From contig NZ_JAGQCV010000011.1 of assembly GCF_024346375.1 (NCBI RefSeq), positions 53,760 to 117,759 on the forward strand: a stretch of DNA of 64,000 nt, in the 5' to 3' direction. Below the pieces are notes generated by a model. The model worked only from the letters and a program-made list of their open reading frames with translations, searched no databases and had not been told where the DNA came from. Positions 10,508 through 21,935 of this stretch are shown in pieces. The first letter of the stretch is position 1; each line of letters opens with the position of its first letter. Source of the DNA: Synechococcus sp. ATX 2A4. Lineage in GTDB: Bacteria > Cyanobacteriota > Cyanobacteriia > PCC-6307 > Cyanobiaceae. The position numbers and the translations under genes are program-made.

Positions 10508-11208
10508 AGGCGCGTGGCGTCGTCGCGGGCGGCATACCAGCGGGCCGCCAGGGGTCCGCCCATGGTGCGGCTTTCGCGGAACCAGGGGCCGCCCAGGGTC
10601 CAGTGCAGCAGGGCGGCACCGCCGGGCTCCGGCGCCAGCTGCGGCGGCGCCTGCACATCGACGAGATGGTTCCAGCGGTCGGGCAGGGCACCGATCTCGT
10701 GATCGCCCGCCAGCCAGTGGAAGCGGTGCAGATCAAGGCCGGAGGCGGTGTTCACGTAGTCGGGGGTGAGCGCGGTGCAGCGGCTGGTGTTGAACAGCAT
10801 CAGCGAACTCCAGTTTTTCTTCGGATAGGCCGACTGCCGCTCTCCAAGAAATTTCACGGTTTCAGCGGGAACATGATCGTGCTGCACGCACATGACCGCA
10901 TAACGGTCATCCCGCAGCGCCCAGAGTTCAGTGATATCACTGAGACAGAGCATGTCGCAGTCCATGAAAATCGCCCAACCCTGATAGCCGCACAGCTGCG
11001 GCACCAGGAAGCGAGTGAACGAAAAAGCCGTGCTCTGCCTGGGATCCCGCTGGCGCCAGTACAACCCCTGACACTCCAACTGCGGCGTGTCAAGTGGTGT
11101 GATCGCCAGCGTTTGTGTGCTGGTCTGATACAGACTGTCGATCAACACATTGGTAGCCGCCCGCTCCCGCGGATCGACACCGATAAAAATGGGGATGGGC
11201 CGACTCAT
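10498..11208 (-). CDS. glycosyltransferase (GT8-like, DxD type)
   Basis: About 236 residues. It begins RPIPIFIGVDPREREA-like (PIFIGVDPRERAATNVLIDSL) and has the metal/nucleotide-sugar motif IFMDCDMLCLSDI (DxD), followed by the MLFNTSRC and DVQAPPQL stretches expected of short GT8-type transferases. The upstream codons allow starts at 11220 and 11208; I chose the ATG at 11208 because conserved sequence starts there. It lies back to back with kdsA (62-bp divergent gap) and upstream of the HIT gene with a 10-base overlap. A role in adding KDO-adjacent or other surface sugars is inference from context. Confidence 0.8.
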   Translation of the reverse strand: MSRPIPIFIGVDPRERAATNVLIDSLYQTSTQTLAITPLDTPQLECQGLYWRQRDPRQSTAFSFTRFLVPQLCGYQGWAIFMDCDMLCLSDITELWALRDDRYAVMCVQHDHVPAETVKFLGERQSAYPKKNWSSLMLFNTSRCTALTPDYVNTASGLDLHRFHWLAGDHEIGALPDRWNHLVDVQAPPQLAPEPGGAALLHWTLGGPWFRESRTMGGPLAARWYAARDDATRLWD

Positions 11209-11216
11209 TGCGGTGA

Positions 11217-12706
<1,490 letters not shown>

Positions 12707-14082
12707 GGGCACGCAGACGTTCGCCCAGCGCTGGCCCCTGGGTCAGGCCCGTGGCCAGCAGCTCCGCCGCCGTGCAGGGGGGCGGGAGCCGGCGCCAGCG
12801 CAGCAGCCAGCGCAGCAGGCCCCGGCGCAACGCCAGCCCAGGGGCAGGAGCACCAGGCCCTGAGCCGCAGGCCAGGGCCAGCACCACGGCGTCCAGCGGC
12901 AGGCCCTTGCGCTCCAGCTGCTGGCTGAGCGCCGCCGGCGAGCGCGGCAGGGAGCCGGCGGGCAGGCGTTGCAGGCCCCGCAGCGCCTGCAGGCTGCGCT
13001 GCGGCAGTTGCAGGCGCTGCGCGGGCGGCAGCGGATCGTCGAGCGCGGCCAGCAGGGCCAGCAGCCGCCACGGGCCCGGCGACCAGCCCGGCAGATCCGC
13101 TGCCGCCCGCAGCCGGTCGGCCCAGCGCAGCCGCCGCCGCCAGGTGTTGTCGCCCTGCAGACCCGGGGCCAGCAACGCCAGCCCCTGCCAGCCTTGCAGC
13201 AGCTGCAGGGCCTGCGGCCAGGGTTCGCGGCCGAGCAGCAGCTCCAGTTCCCGCCGCAGGCGCGTGCCCAGCGAGGGCACCGTGCCCGCCGCCGGCCAGG
13301 GCCAGCGGGCCAGGGTGTCGGTCCACTGCTGGCGGCTGCCGGGCGCCAGGTCCATGCCCAGGCGGGCGCCATAACGGGCCGCCCGCACCAGCCGGGTTGG
13401 GTCGTCGCTGAGGCTGCCGGCGTGGAGGAAACGCAGCCGACGCGCGGCCAGATCCGCCAGGCCGCCATGGGGATCGAGCAGGGCGCCATCGGCGAGCACC
13501 AGGGCCATGGCGTTGATGCTCAGGTCGCGGCGGGCCAGGTCGTCGTCGAGGGAGCCGAAGAACACCGTGGGGTTGGCACCCGGATGGGCATAGCCCTCAC
13601 CGCGCGCCGTGGCCAGATCCAGCACCACCCCATCGATCTCAAGCTCGGCGGTCCCGTAGGCCGGATGCAGCTGGCAGAAGCCCAGCCCCGCACCCGGTGT
13701 GCCCCGCAGGCGCTCCACCACCCGGTGGGCCGCCGGCGGCTCCGCGGCCTGGCCGCCCTCCTCCACCACCAGATCGAGATCAGGCAGGCCACGCCATGGG
13801 TCGTTGTGGACGCGGTGCAGCAGCAGATCCCGCACCGCACCGCCCACCAGGGCCACCCGCAGGGGCGCTGCGGCGCGCACCACCGTGGCCAGCACCCGCT
13901 GCACGGAGGGTTCGAGCGCATCAAGCAGCGAAAGGCCAGGCATGGGCGGGGCATAGGGCCGCTGCGGCACCAGCATGGCGGCAGGCTGCCACTGCAGGCT
14001 GGGTGAAGGCGGCTCCAGCGCCACCCTTCAACACATCACCCCTCAGCGCATGCCCGAAACCCGCCGGTTGTCAGAGCGGACC

Positions 14083-14949
14083 TCAGGGATCCACCAGATG
14101 GTTGGAATACACCAGCCTCCGGTTCATGGCCTGCCAGCTGGGCAGCAGCAAGGCCAGGTGGACCGGCAGAAAAGGGCTGTTGAGCCAGGCAGCCTCGTAG
14201 CGGATGTGGGCGCTTTTCAGCGGATCGAAGCGCATGGAATTGCCGCTGAGGATGTGGCTGCTTGAAGAGGGGCCCGGGGTGAGCATCCCCGGCTCGAAGC
14301 TCAGCTCAAGCCAATGGCACAGGCGGCTGAGCGCGGCTTCGGGGGCCAGGGCCAGCTCCTCATAGCCCAGCTGAAACACGGGCTTGCCTGCCGCTTGCAG
14401 CCGCCGTTCCAGCTGGCCGTTGATGCGGTGCCAACGGGCCAGCGACCGCCAGCCGCTGGCCCGCTGCCCCCGAGGACGGCGGGCGATCGCATGAACCCAG
14501 GAGCGCACATCGCGCACCAGGAACACCGCCCGGATTTCCATGCCGATCTCCGCATCCGGCAGGGTCAGCAACTCCAGGTCCGACTGGTAGGAATCGACCA
14601 TCCAGCGCAGTGGCGGCTGGGCGGCGGCTTGCTCTCGAGCCTGTACAGCCAGGCGTTGCCATTTTTCAGCCAACGGCAAGTGGTCGTGGACCGGCAGCCA
14701 CTCCAGCAGCGGTCCCCAGACAGGGCATTGCGCCGCCGTACGGCCGCAGGTGCAGAGGCGTTCGTGCCGCAGCTCGCGCCGCAGGCGGGCCGGGCCGCCG
14801 CCCTCCTCGCCAGGCGCGGGCCTACGCAACAGCCGCACCGCCTCGCCGAAGCCCTGAATCTGGGGATGGGCACCGAGCGCCAGGTCAAGAAGGGTTGTGC
14901 CGCTATGTCCCAGTCCACGGATCAGCAGCAGCTTCGGGAGGGGCAGCAT
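14083..14949 (-). CDS. sulfotransferase family protein
   Basis: 288 residues with a PAPS-binding 5'-phosphosulfate loop near the N-terminus (LIRGLGHSGTTLLDLAL) and a 3'-phosphate-binding segment FLVRDVRSWVHAIARR around residue 142. A cysteine cluster LCTCGRTAAQCPVW (about 66-79) matches a Cys-rich insert seen in bacterial sulfotransferase-like proteins. It would transfer sulfate to a sugar hydroxyl or similar acceptor. It opens the polysaccharide region, lying just downstream of the broken GT39-type gene on the same strand. The substrate is unknown; modification of the surface glycan made by the neighbouring genes is inference. Confidence 0.82.
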   Translation of the reverse strand: MLPLPKLLLIRGLGHSGTTLLDLALGAHPQIQGFGEAVRLLRRPAPGEEGGGPARLRRELRHERLCTCGRTAAQCPVWGPLLEWLPVHDHLPLAEKWQRLAVQAREQAAAQPPLRWMVDSYQSDLELLTLPDAEIGMEIRAVFLVRDVRSWVHAIARRPRGQRASGWRSLARWHRINGQLERRLQAAGKPVFQLGYEELALAPEAALSRLCHWLELSFEPGMLTPGPSSSSHILSGNSMRFDPLKSAHIRYEAAWLNSPFLPVHLALLLPSWQAMNRRLVYSNHLVDP

Positions 14950-15055
14950 CGCGTAAGAAGATCGTGACTTTTTGGAATCAAGCAGCGGGTAAGGTCAGGG
15001 TGGTTTTCCCATCATTCATGGGCTCAAAACCGATTCAGGCGCATGCCCTTGAGCG

Positions 15056-16583
15056 TCATCGATTGTGGCGATGATGCCGGGCACATTCCCGCAGTCCATA
15101 AGATTTGGGCCGCACCTGAGCATCTGCACCGATCACCACAAAGGTGCTTGAAGATGTGAATTGACGAGGCTCCCAACACGATGCTCCTGGATGAGCCTCT
15201 AGGAGAGGTTGAATGAACTTTTGCTCCCCGTGCAGACCTACAAAGGGCAACATTATAGCAGATAAGTTTTCAGCTTTATCAGGGTCGACGCGCACCAGAT
15301 GAATGGCATTGAAGTAGGGCTTGAGCCTGCTCTTCTTGGCAGAAACGCTCGCACATCCTTGGCTGCAAATTCCTGAATCACCAATAAAGCGAGACAATGC
15401 TTTGTAATTCTGGAGAGGATAGGCTTTTGCTGAAATCACTTCCTGGGAATGCCACAGATGCATGCTTAGAATCACGGTCAATACAAATATGGTTGCGCGT
15501 CTTATCTTCGGGCTGCCCGAGCCAATCAGCCCTTGCCCCACATCGCCCAACGCGAGAGCCAAGCATGGGAGAAGAACAATAAAATATCGCTCAACGGCCA
15601 GTGGCTTGATCAGGTCGATCAAACAGATGAGCATCAAGAAGGCAGCCGCCCCTGACAACAACAACCACGCTTCCCTGGAACTGCGAACAACATCCAATGG
15701 ATGGAGCCCTTCACCACTTGATCGCTGCCGGCCTCCAATCACTCCAATGAGCAAAGCGAGCACGATCAAGGCCAGTGCAACAGAAAAAGCAGGAAAGACT
15801 CCATTCATCGCGGTCATGATCACACCGATGAACGGCTGAGAAACAATCCAGTTGGTTCGTCCACCTCCGGCACCACCGACCAAGGCATGCAGCAACGGCC
15901 AAGCCAAGAGTGCTGGCAGCAGGGCCAGTCCCCAACGACGACGACCAAGAAAGACATGGCGCTCCTCTGAACACGTCCAATGCCAATAGCGTGATGGCAT
16001 AGAAAAAACCAAAGTAGTGACTGAGGGAAAGCAGCAAAAGGGAAACGCCAAAACAAAGGCGTAGCCTCTTGATGCGTGGCAGATTGGCCGAAGACCCTTG
16101 CAGGGGCGACCGCCAGATTGTGGTCATGACTCCCACCGATACTGTTGCGAACAGCAGGGTCCAGGAATAAGGCCGAACTTCCTGGGAATAGAGGCTGAAT
16201 AGTGGGCTTGTACCGAGGAATAGTATTGCGATCATCTGGCGGGCGAAACCACCGGTCCGGGTGGTCAATGCCATGGCAACGAGGCTCAGCCAGGCCGGAA
16301 TCAGGCTAAGCAAGCGGGTCGGGATCTCACCAGATCCAAACATGCTGACCCAGACCCTCAGCAGGATTAAATGAAGGGGGGGATGGGTGTCAGGAAGGAT
16401 CCATTCCGTAAACAGTGCTGGCCATGAGGAAGCATTGGCAGCCCCAATGGAGAACAATTCATCGTGCCAGTAAGAGTACGCCCGAAACACACCTCTGGAA
16501 CAGAGGAGCATCAGTCCAAGCAGAACGGCCAGAAGAATCCGGCGTTGTTGCTTGGTATCGGTTGGATAGGAGCTTTCCTTCAC
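15056..16583 (-). pseudogene. GT39/ArnT-like membrane glycosyltransferase, frameshifted
   Basis: Two overlapping frames together give one polytopic protein of about 500 residues. The first (from GTG 16583) carries the loop-1 motif SYWHDELFSIG with the acidic pair, THPPLHLILLRVW and several membrane helices, then turns into Cys/Trp-rich nonsense near 15965. The second frame takes over with ERHVFLGRRRWGLALLPALL and continues through more helices to a polar C-terminal domain ending at 15056. Joining them needs one base removed or two added near 15950-15985. Such enzymes move sugars from polyprenyl phosphate to acceptors across the membrane. The start overlaps the pcrA stop by 4 bases. It is a real mutation, an assembly error or programmed shifting; I see no slippery heptamer with a following stem. 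Confidence 0.8.
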
Positions 16584-18955
16584 CGCGGCTCGATCGGAGC
16601 GAGGCGTGGATCAAGGATCTTGGCGCTCATGCCCTCAAACTTCACTGCGATCGAGATCTTCTCGCCGCTGCCGAACAGGTGGGTGATGATGCCGTCGCCG
16701 AAGCTGGCATGGCGCAGCGTGTCGCCCACCGCCCAGGGCCGCGCCGGGGCGCGGCGGCGCACGGCATTGGCAGGCTCAGCGCTGCGCGGGTTGTCGTCCC
16801 GGTCGACGCGGGTGAGCCGGTCGAGCCGCTGCTCACGGCGCAGGGAAGCGCCGCCGCTGCGGGGGATGTCACCCTGCACCAGCTCCGGCGGCAGCTCCGA
16901 GAGAAACACCGACGGCACCGCCGGCTCGCGCATGCCGCCCCAGAGCCGACGCTCGCTGGCATGGGAGAGGAACAGCCGCTCCTTGGCGCGGGTGATGCCC
17001 ACATAGCAGAGGCGCCGCTCCTCCTCCAGGGCTGCGGGATCCTCCAGGGAGCGGTAGCTGGGGAACAGCCCCTGCTCCAGCCCCACCAGGCACACCACCG
17101 GAAACTCCAGCCCCTTGCTGGCGTGCAGGGTCATCAACGTCACCCGGTCGGCGGCGGTGTCCTTGCTGTCGGCGTCGCTGGCCAGGGCGGCGCTGGCGAG
17201 GAACCCCTCCAGCGAGCCCTCTTCGTTTTCCTCCTGGTATTGCAGGGCGGCGTTCACCAGTTCCTGCAGGTTGCGGCGCCGCTCCTCGGCCTCATCGTTA
17301 CCCTCGGCGATCAGTTCAGCCACATAGCCGCTCTGCTCCATCACCCGCTGCACCAGCTCCGAGGGGGGCGTGTCCTGGACGCGGCTGCTGAGACCACCGA
17401 TCAGCTCGGCGAACTGCAGCAGGCCCTTGGCCGAGCGTCCCGCCAGGGAGCGCACCGCCTCGGGGTCGTTGACCACCTCCCACAGCGGCAGGCCCAGCTG
17501 GCTGGCGGCATCGCTGAGCCGCTGCACGGTGGTCTTGCCGATGCCGCGGCGCGGCACATTCATCACCCGCAGCAGGCTGACGCTGTCGGACGGGTTGACC
17601 AGCAGCCGCAGGTAGGCGAGCACATCCTTGATCTCGCGCCGGTCGTAGAAGCGCAGGCCCCCCACCACGATGTAAGGGATGCCCCAGCGCACCAGCGATT
17701 CCTCCATCGCCCGGCTCTGGGCGTTGGTGCGATACAGCACGGCCATGTCGCCCCAACGCAGCTCCGGGTGAGCCGCCTCGAGCATGCGCAGGCGGTGCAC
17801 CACCGCCTCGGCCTCGGCGATCTCGTCGTCGCAGCGGGTCACAAGGATCGGCTCCCCCTCGCCACGGGTGGGGCGCAGCACCTTGTCGATGCGCTCGCTG
17901 TTGTGGGCGATCAGGGCGTTAGCCGCCGCCAGGATCGTGGCGGTGGAGCGGTAGTTCTCCTCCAGCTTCACCATCGTGCGGGTGGCCTCGTCGCTGGCCT
18001 TGTCGCCGAAATCCTCCTGAAAGCCCATCAGGATCGTGAAATCGGCGGCGCGGAAGCTGTAGATGCTCTGATCCGCGTCCCCCACCACGAACACCGAGCG
18101 CTGGCCCCAGTCGTCGAAGTGCTCGGGGTCGCGCCCGCCCGTGACCAGCAGCTTGATCAGGTCGTACTGGGTGCGGTTGGTGTCCTGGTATTCATCCACC
18201 AGCACGTGGCGGAAGCGGCCGTGCCAGTAGTGGCGCACCTGCTCGTTGCTCTGCAGCAGCTGCACCGGCAGCAGCAGCAGGTCGTCGAAGTCGAGGGCGT
18301 TGTTGGCCGCCAGGGCGCGGCGGTAGCGGCGGTACACGTCGGCCACCATCTTTCCCCGCTGCCCCTGCTGCTCCTGCTCCAGCTGCTCGGGCAGCCAGCC
18401 CTGGTTCTTGGCGTTGCTGATCGCCCAACGCACCTTTTTAGGCTCGAAGCGCTTGGGATCCAGCCCCAGCTCCTGGGTGACGATCTCCTTGACCAAGGTT
18501 TGGGCATCGCCCTCGTCGTAGATCGAGAACTGGCGGGTCCAGGTGAGGCCTTCGGGATCCCGGTACTTGTCGATGTCAAAGCGCAGCAACCGTGCGAACA
18601 GGGCGTGGAAGGTGCCGATCCACAGCTCCTTGGTGATCTCCCGGTAGATGCGGGTGCGCAGCTGGCGCTGCTGCACCGGCGAGAGGGTGCTCAGCGGCTG
18701 GCCGAACTGGCTGGTGGCGAGCCGCTGGGCCAGCAGCAGCTCCAGCCGCTCCTTCATCTCCCGCGCCGCCTTGTTGGTGAAGGTGACGGCCAGGAGCTGG
18801 TGCGGATCGACGCCGTGATGGCCGATCAGGTGGGCAATGCGGTGCGTGAGCGCCCGCGTCTTTCCGCTGCCGGCACCGGCCACCACCAGCAGCGGGCCGT
18901 TGTGGTGGTCCACCGCCCGGCGCTGGGCGTCGTTGAGGCCGGCAAGAAAGCTCAT
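16580..18955 (-). CDS. pcrA: ATP-dependent DNA helicase PcrA/UvrD
   Basis: 791-residue superfamily 1A 3'-5' helicase. Motifs in order: I VVAGAGSGKTRALT, Ia VTFTNKAAREMKER, II VDEYQDTN, III GDADQSIYSFRAAD, IV ENYRST, V VTLMTLHASKGLEFP and VI YVGITRAKERLFL. The C-terminal ~60 residues (VGDTLRHASFGDGIITHLFG) form the Tudor-like domain of PcrA/UvrD that contacts RNA polymerase. It starts at ATG 18955 with MSFLAGLNDAQRRAV, typical. It lies inside the surface-polysaccharide region and its stop overlaps the GT39-type gene. The role in nucleotide excision repair and replication is from family knowledge. Confidence 0.96.
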   Translation of the reverse strand: MSFLAGLNDAQRRAVDHHNGPLLVVAGAGSGKTRALTHRIAHLIGHHGVDPHQLLAVTFTNKAAREMKERLELLLAQRLATSQFGQPLSTLSPVQQRQLRTRIYREITKELWIGTFHALFARLLRFDIDKYRDPEGLTWTRQFSIYDEGDAQTLVKEIVTQELGLDPKRFEPKKVRWAISNAKNQGWLPEQLEQEQQGQRGKMVADVYRRYRRALAANNALDFDDLLLLPVQLLQSNEQVRHYWHGRFRHVLVDEYQDTNRTQYDLIKLLVTGGRDPEHFDDWGQRSVFVVGDADQSIYSFRAADFTILMGFQEDFGDKASDEATRTMVKLEENYRSTATILAAANALIAHNSERIDKVLRPTRGEGEPILVTRCDDEIAEAEAVVHRLRMLEAAHPELRWGDMAVLYRTNAQSRAMEESLVRWGIPYIVVGGLRFYDRREIKDVLAYLRLLVNPSDSVSLLRVMNVPRRGIGKTTVQRLSDAASQLGLPLWEVVNDPEAVRSLAGRSAKGLLQFAELIGGLSSRVQDTPPSELVQRVMEQSGYVAELIAEGNDEAEERRRNLQELVNAALQYQEENEEGSLEGFLASAALASDADSKDTAADRVTLMTLHASKGLEFPVVCLVGLEQGLFPSYRSLEDPAALEEERRLCYVGITRAKERLFLSHASERRLWGGMREPAVPSVFLSELPPELVQGDIPRSGGASLRREQRLDRLTRVDRDDNPRSAEPANAVRRRAPARPWAVGDTLRHASFGDGIITHLFGSGEKISIAVKFEGMSAKILDPRLAPIEPR

Positions 18956-19468
18956 GTTGAATCGAATCTATCCCACCCCGCGACGCAGCGATTCGCGGAA
19001 ACAGCGAAGAATCGACAAGGTGAATGCATGCATCTTGCTGCCATCATGACATCAGCGACGCCCAACAGATGGCTTGAAGATCATAGCTTCAGAGCGAGGA
19101 TTCACTCGCCAGGCAGCGCAAAGATGGCCAACAAATCACCCCATCAGAGCGAACCGAAGCCAAGCCTTACCAGAGGAAATGGCACACTCCAATCCACACT
19201 CCAGCCCACTCGCCGAACCACACTCCAACCCACTCACCCAGCCAGCCGCGTCAAGGCACGCACGCCCTTCAACTCCGCCGCAGCGCTCGAACCATGCCGG
19301 AGCACATGAGCCCCTTCAACCCCCACCATTCAGCTGATGGAGGTCCAATCCCGTTGGGCCATCCGGCTGGATCAAGCTCTGATTCCACTCCCAGGTCATC
19401 CGTCTGAGGAGAACCGATTCGAGTTCCCCACTGCCAACGCTCACATCCAAGCGGCCGCCCATGGTCGA
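18956..19468. other. 513-bp gap upstream of pcrA, no gene
   Basis: It lies between the pcrA start and the end of the long glycosyltransferase run, so it should hold the pcrA promoter and the end of the polysaccharide transcript. Short frames here give His/Pro/Thr/Ser-rich products with no motif. I found no convincing stem-plus-T-run terminator and no tRNA. The only internal structure is a small tandem repeat, listed separately. The stretch is less GC-rich than the flanking genes. Confidence 0.6.
19194..19241. repeat. two imperfect 24-bp tandem units
   Basis: CCACACTCCAGCCCACTCGC plus CGAA is followed directly by CCACACTCCAACCCACTCAC plus CCAG. About 20 of 24 positions agree, and a partial copy (CACACTCCAAT) precedes them at 19183. 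The unit has no dyad, so it does not look like an operator or CRISPR repeat; slippage-generated filler is the simplest reading. Confidence 0.7.
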
Positions 19469-20671
19469 TCAGCCGCCGCCAAGGCAGGCGCTGGGATCGG
19501 AGTTGGTGCCACCACCCTGCCCCACCACCACCTGCCCCACCAACGCTGCCAGCGCACGCCAGTGGTGGCCCTGGGTGAATCCGTTCAGGATCCGCTCCCG
19601 TCCGGCCGTTCCCATGGTGGCCGCCAGAGCGGGGTCAGCAGCAAGGCGCCTGATCGCCGCTCCCATCGCCCGCCAGTCACCTTCAGCGATCAGCAGCCCC
19701 GTCTGATGGTCGACCACCACATCAGGAATGCCGGCATGCCAGGTGGCCACCACGGGCAGGCCACTGAGCTGAGCCTCCATCACCGCCACCGGTGACCCCT
19801 CCTGGTCCCCATCAGGGGCGGTGAGCGAGTGCTGCAGAAAGCCTCTGGCCATCCGCATCAACGCCGCCACCTCCGCCGGAGGCAGCACTCCGGCAAACCG
19901 CACCCGTTCGGCGATGCCCAGTTCGACGGCGTGCTGGCGCGCCCTGGCCAGCAGTGGACCTTCGCCGACCATCACGAGACTCAGGTCGGGAATGGTCTGC
20001 GCGGCAAGGCCGAAGGCTTCCAGGGTGAGCAGGGGGCCCTTCTTGGCCACGAAGCGCCCCACACTCACAAACAGGGGGGGGGCGCTGGCGGGAGCGGCCC
20101 CGTGGAAGAGGGCCTGGTTCGCCCCGGACGGACTCACCAGCACCGGCAGGGGGCTGGTGCGTCGGCTGGCCAGAGCCAGCACTGTCGTGCGCATCAACTC
20201 CGACTTCACCACGGCGGCCGTTGCCAGCTGCAGCAAGCGCTGGTAGCGCGTCTTCAAGTTGGTGAGGTAGCGGTCGGCGGAGGCGTCGGCCCCCCTGAAA
20301 TGCACGATCAGGGGAAGTCCGGTGGCAGGCACCAGCTCCATCACCTGCACCGCATGGAAGCCGAACTCGGCAAGCACCGCATCAGGCCGCTCGGTTCGGC
20401 AGATCCGGACCATCAGTTGGGAGGGCAGCCAGCTGCCGAGCCGCCTCAGCACATCCCCGAGGCGCGCCGGCAGCACGGCGGCCAACCGGTACAACGCCTT
20501 GCTCACCAGAATCGACAGGCCATAGGCCGTGCGTACAGGCGGTCCCCGCCAGGGGATCTCGTCGGCGCTGACCACCACCGTGTCGCAGGGAAGCCCGGCG
20601 GCATTGGCCCTGATGAACGTTTCCGAGGGTGCCTTCAGGCTCGGCACCAGCAGCAGCAAGCGGTCAGCCAT
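19469..20671 (-). CDS. glycosyltransferase family 4
   Basis: 400-residue GT-B fold enzyme. The N-terminal acceptor domain contains LVPSLKAPSETFIRANAAGL and EFGFHAVQV; the C-terminal donor domain begins PLFVSVGRFVAKKGP and carries the EGSPVAVME (E-x7-E) motif followed by GLPVVATWHAGIPDVV, as expected for GT4 transferases. The GDQEGSP context resembles GT4 enzymes of exopolysaccharide loci, sugar unknown. The last ~20 residues are Gly-rich. Its ATG overlaps the upstream GT4 stop by 8 bases. It is the last gene of the transcript that appears to run from about 29.6 kb. Confidence 0.9.
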   Translation of the reverse strand: MADRLLLLVPSLKAPSETFIRANAAGLPCDTVVVSADEIPWRGPPVRTAYGLSILVSKALYRLAAVLPARLGDVLRRLGSWLPSQLMVRICRTERPDAVLAEFGFHAVQVMELVPATGLPLIVHFRGADASADRYLTNLKTRYQRLLQLATAAVVKSELMRTTVLALASRRTSPLPVLVSPSGANQALFHGAAPASAPPLFVSVGRFVAKKGPLLTLEAFGLAAQTIPDLSLVMVGEGPLLARARQHAVELGIAERVRFAGVLPPAEVAALMRMARGFLQHSLTAPDGDQEGSPVAVMEAQLSGLPVVATWHAGIPDVVVDHQTGLLIAEGDWRAMGAAIRRLAADPALAATMGTAGRERILNGFTQGHHWRALAALVGQVVVGQGGGTNSDPSACLGGG

Positions 20672-21935
20672 CGTGCGGCGGCGATGCTGCCGGCAGGTTC
20701 AGAGCCCAGCGCCACATGGGCTCGATCTCCTTCCACTCCTGTGAGGCCAGTCGGTGGCGCGCCGCCGCACCGAGCCGGACGCAGCGCCGGGGATCCTGCA
20801 GCAGGGACCCGATCGCCTCCGCCAGCGCCGAAGGGTTCTCGACCGGCACCACCAGGCCGGTGTGGTCGTGCTCCACCAGCTCAAGCGGCCCGGGAGATGC
20901 ATCCGTGACAATCACCGCCAAACCGGCCGCCATCGCCTCCAACAGGGCATTGGGCATCCCCTCAAAGCGGGATGGCAACACAAAGAGCCCGGCCTGCTCC
21001 AGGTAGGGGAGAACGTGGCTCTGAAACCCATCGAAGCGAACGCTGCCGGCGAGTCCAAGCGCCCTTGACTGCTCCTCCAACGCTTGGCGCTCCGGCCCAT
21101 CTCCCACAATCACCAGGCGCCACTCCGTCGGGCGGCGTGGCAGAAGGGCCATGGCGGCCAGCAACACATCAAGCCCCTTCTGGCGCACCAGGCGCGCCAC
21201 GGTGAGGCAAATGACGGGCGACTGGAGTTGAGGAGGACGCTCGCCGGCCCAGGCAATTCCGGGCGGCAACGGGTTGGGCAACAGGCGCGCGTGCGTCAGG
21301 CCGAGATCGGTGCCCAGGGTTTCCAGCACCCCACGGGTGTTGGCGGTGAGCGCATCCGCTCGCGTGTAAAGCAGGCGCCTCAGCCGCTGCCAGGGGAAAC
21401 CGAGGGTCTGCAGGCGGGGATCGTTGCGCTCAGAGACAGCCAGGTGGATCGGCAGATCCCAGCAGGCCTGGCAGGCAAGCAGGTTGGTCTTGGTGAGCAG
21501 GGCCAGCAGACGCGGCGGCCGTTCCGCCAGCACCCGTTCCCGCAGCAGCGCGGCCTGGGGCCCTCCCACTCCGCGCATCAGCCAACGCAGCAGAGCGGCT
21601 CCCGTGGGCGGGCGCCAGTGGCGCAGCCAGGGCCACAGGGTGAGCAACAGAAACCAGGAGGCCAATCGCGGCAACCACAGCCCGAGGAAGCGACGACCCC
21701 GGGCCTGCAGGGAGCGGTTCCACCAATCACCACGACGCGCCGCCGTGACGGCATCGCCGAGATCAATCAGCCTGACCCCGGGGGGCACCACATGGACCGG
21801 AGCCTTGTCGGGCAACAGGGAAACCACGGTGATCCGGTAACCCAGCTCAGTGAAATGGGCGGCTGCCAACATCGCCACCTTCTGCGCGCCGCCCGGGCCG
21901 AGGTGGGGCAAAACGATCCAGAGGTCATCAGCCAT
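20664..21935 (-). CDS. glycosyltransferase family 4
   Basis: 423 residues from the ATG at 21935 (MADDLWIVLPHLGPGGAQKV). The GPGGAQKVA loop near residue 13 and the C-terminal PSRFEGMPNALLEAMAAGL (E-x7-E) define a GT4 enzyme; VRLIDLG and LTVARLVRQKGLDVLLAAM are standard donor-domain landmarks. A hydrophobic stretch around residues 85-105 may associate the enzyme with the membrane. The frame is open upstream, but the extension has no homology-like features and covers the end of the previous gene. It overlaps neighbours by 8 bases at both ends. Confidence 0.9.
   Translation of the reverse strand: MADDLWIVLPHLGPGGAQKVAMLAAAHFTELGYRITVVSLLPDKAPVHVVPPGVRLIDLGDAVTAARRGDWWNRSLQARGRRFLGLWLPRLASWFLLLTLWPWLRHWRPPTGAALLRWLMRGVGGPQAALLRERVLAERPPRLLALLTKTNLLACQACWDLPIHLAVSERNDPRLQTLGFPWQRLRRLLYTRADALTANTRGVLETLGTDLGLTHARLLPNPLPPGIAWAGERPPQLQSPVICLTVARLVRQKGLDVLLAAMALLPRRPTEWRLVIVGDGPERQALEEQSRALGLAGSVRFDGFQSHVLPYLEQAGLFVLPSRFEGMPNALLEAMAAGLAVIVTDASPGPLELVEHDHTGLVVPVENPSALAEAIGSLLQDPRRCVRLGAAARHRLASQEWKEIEPMWRWALNLPAASPPHDG

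Noticed and set aside
16415..19309. Plus-strand open frame of 964 codons opposite pcrA
   Set aside because: pcrA on the other strand is unmistakable; the opposite frame is low-complexity antisense.
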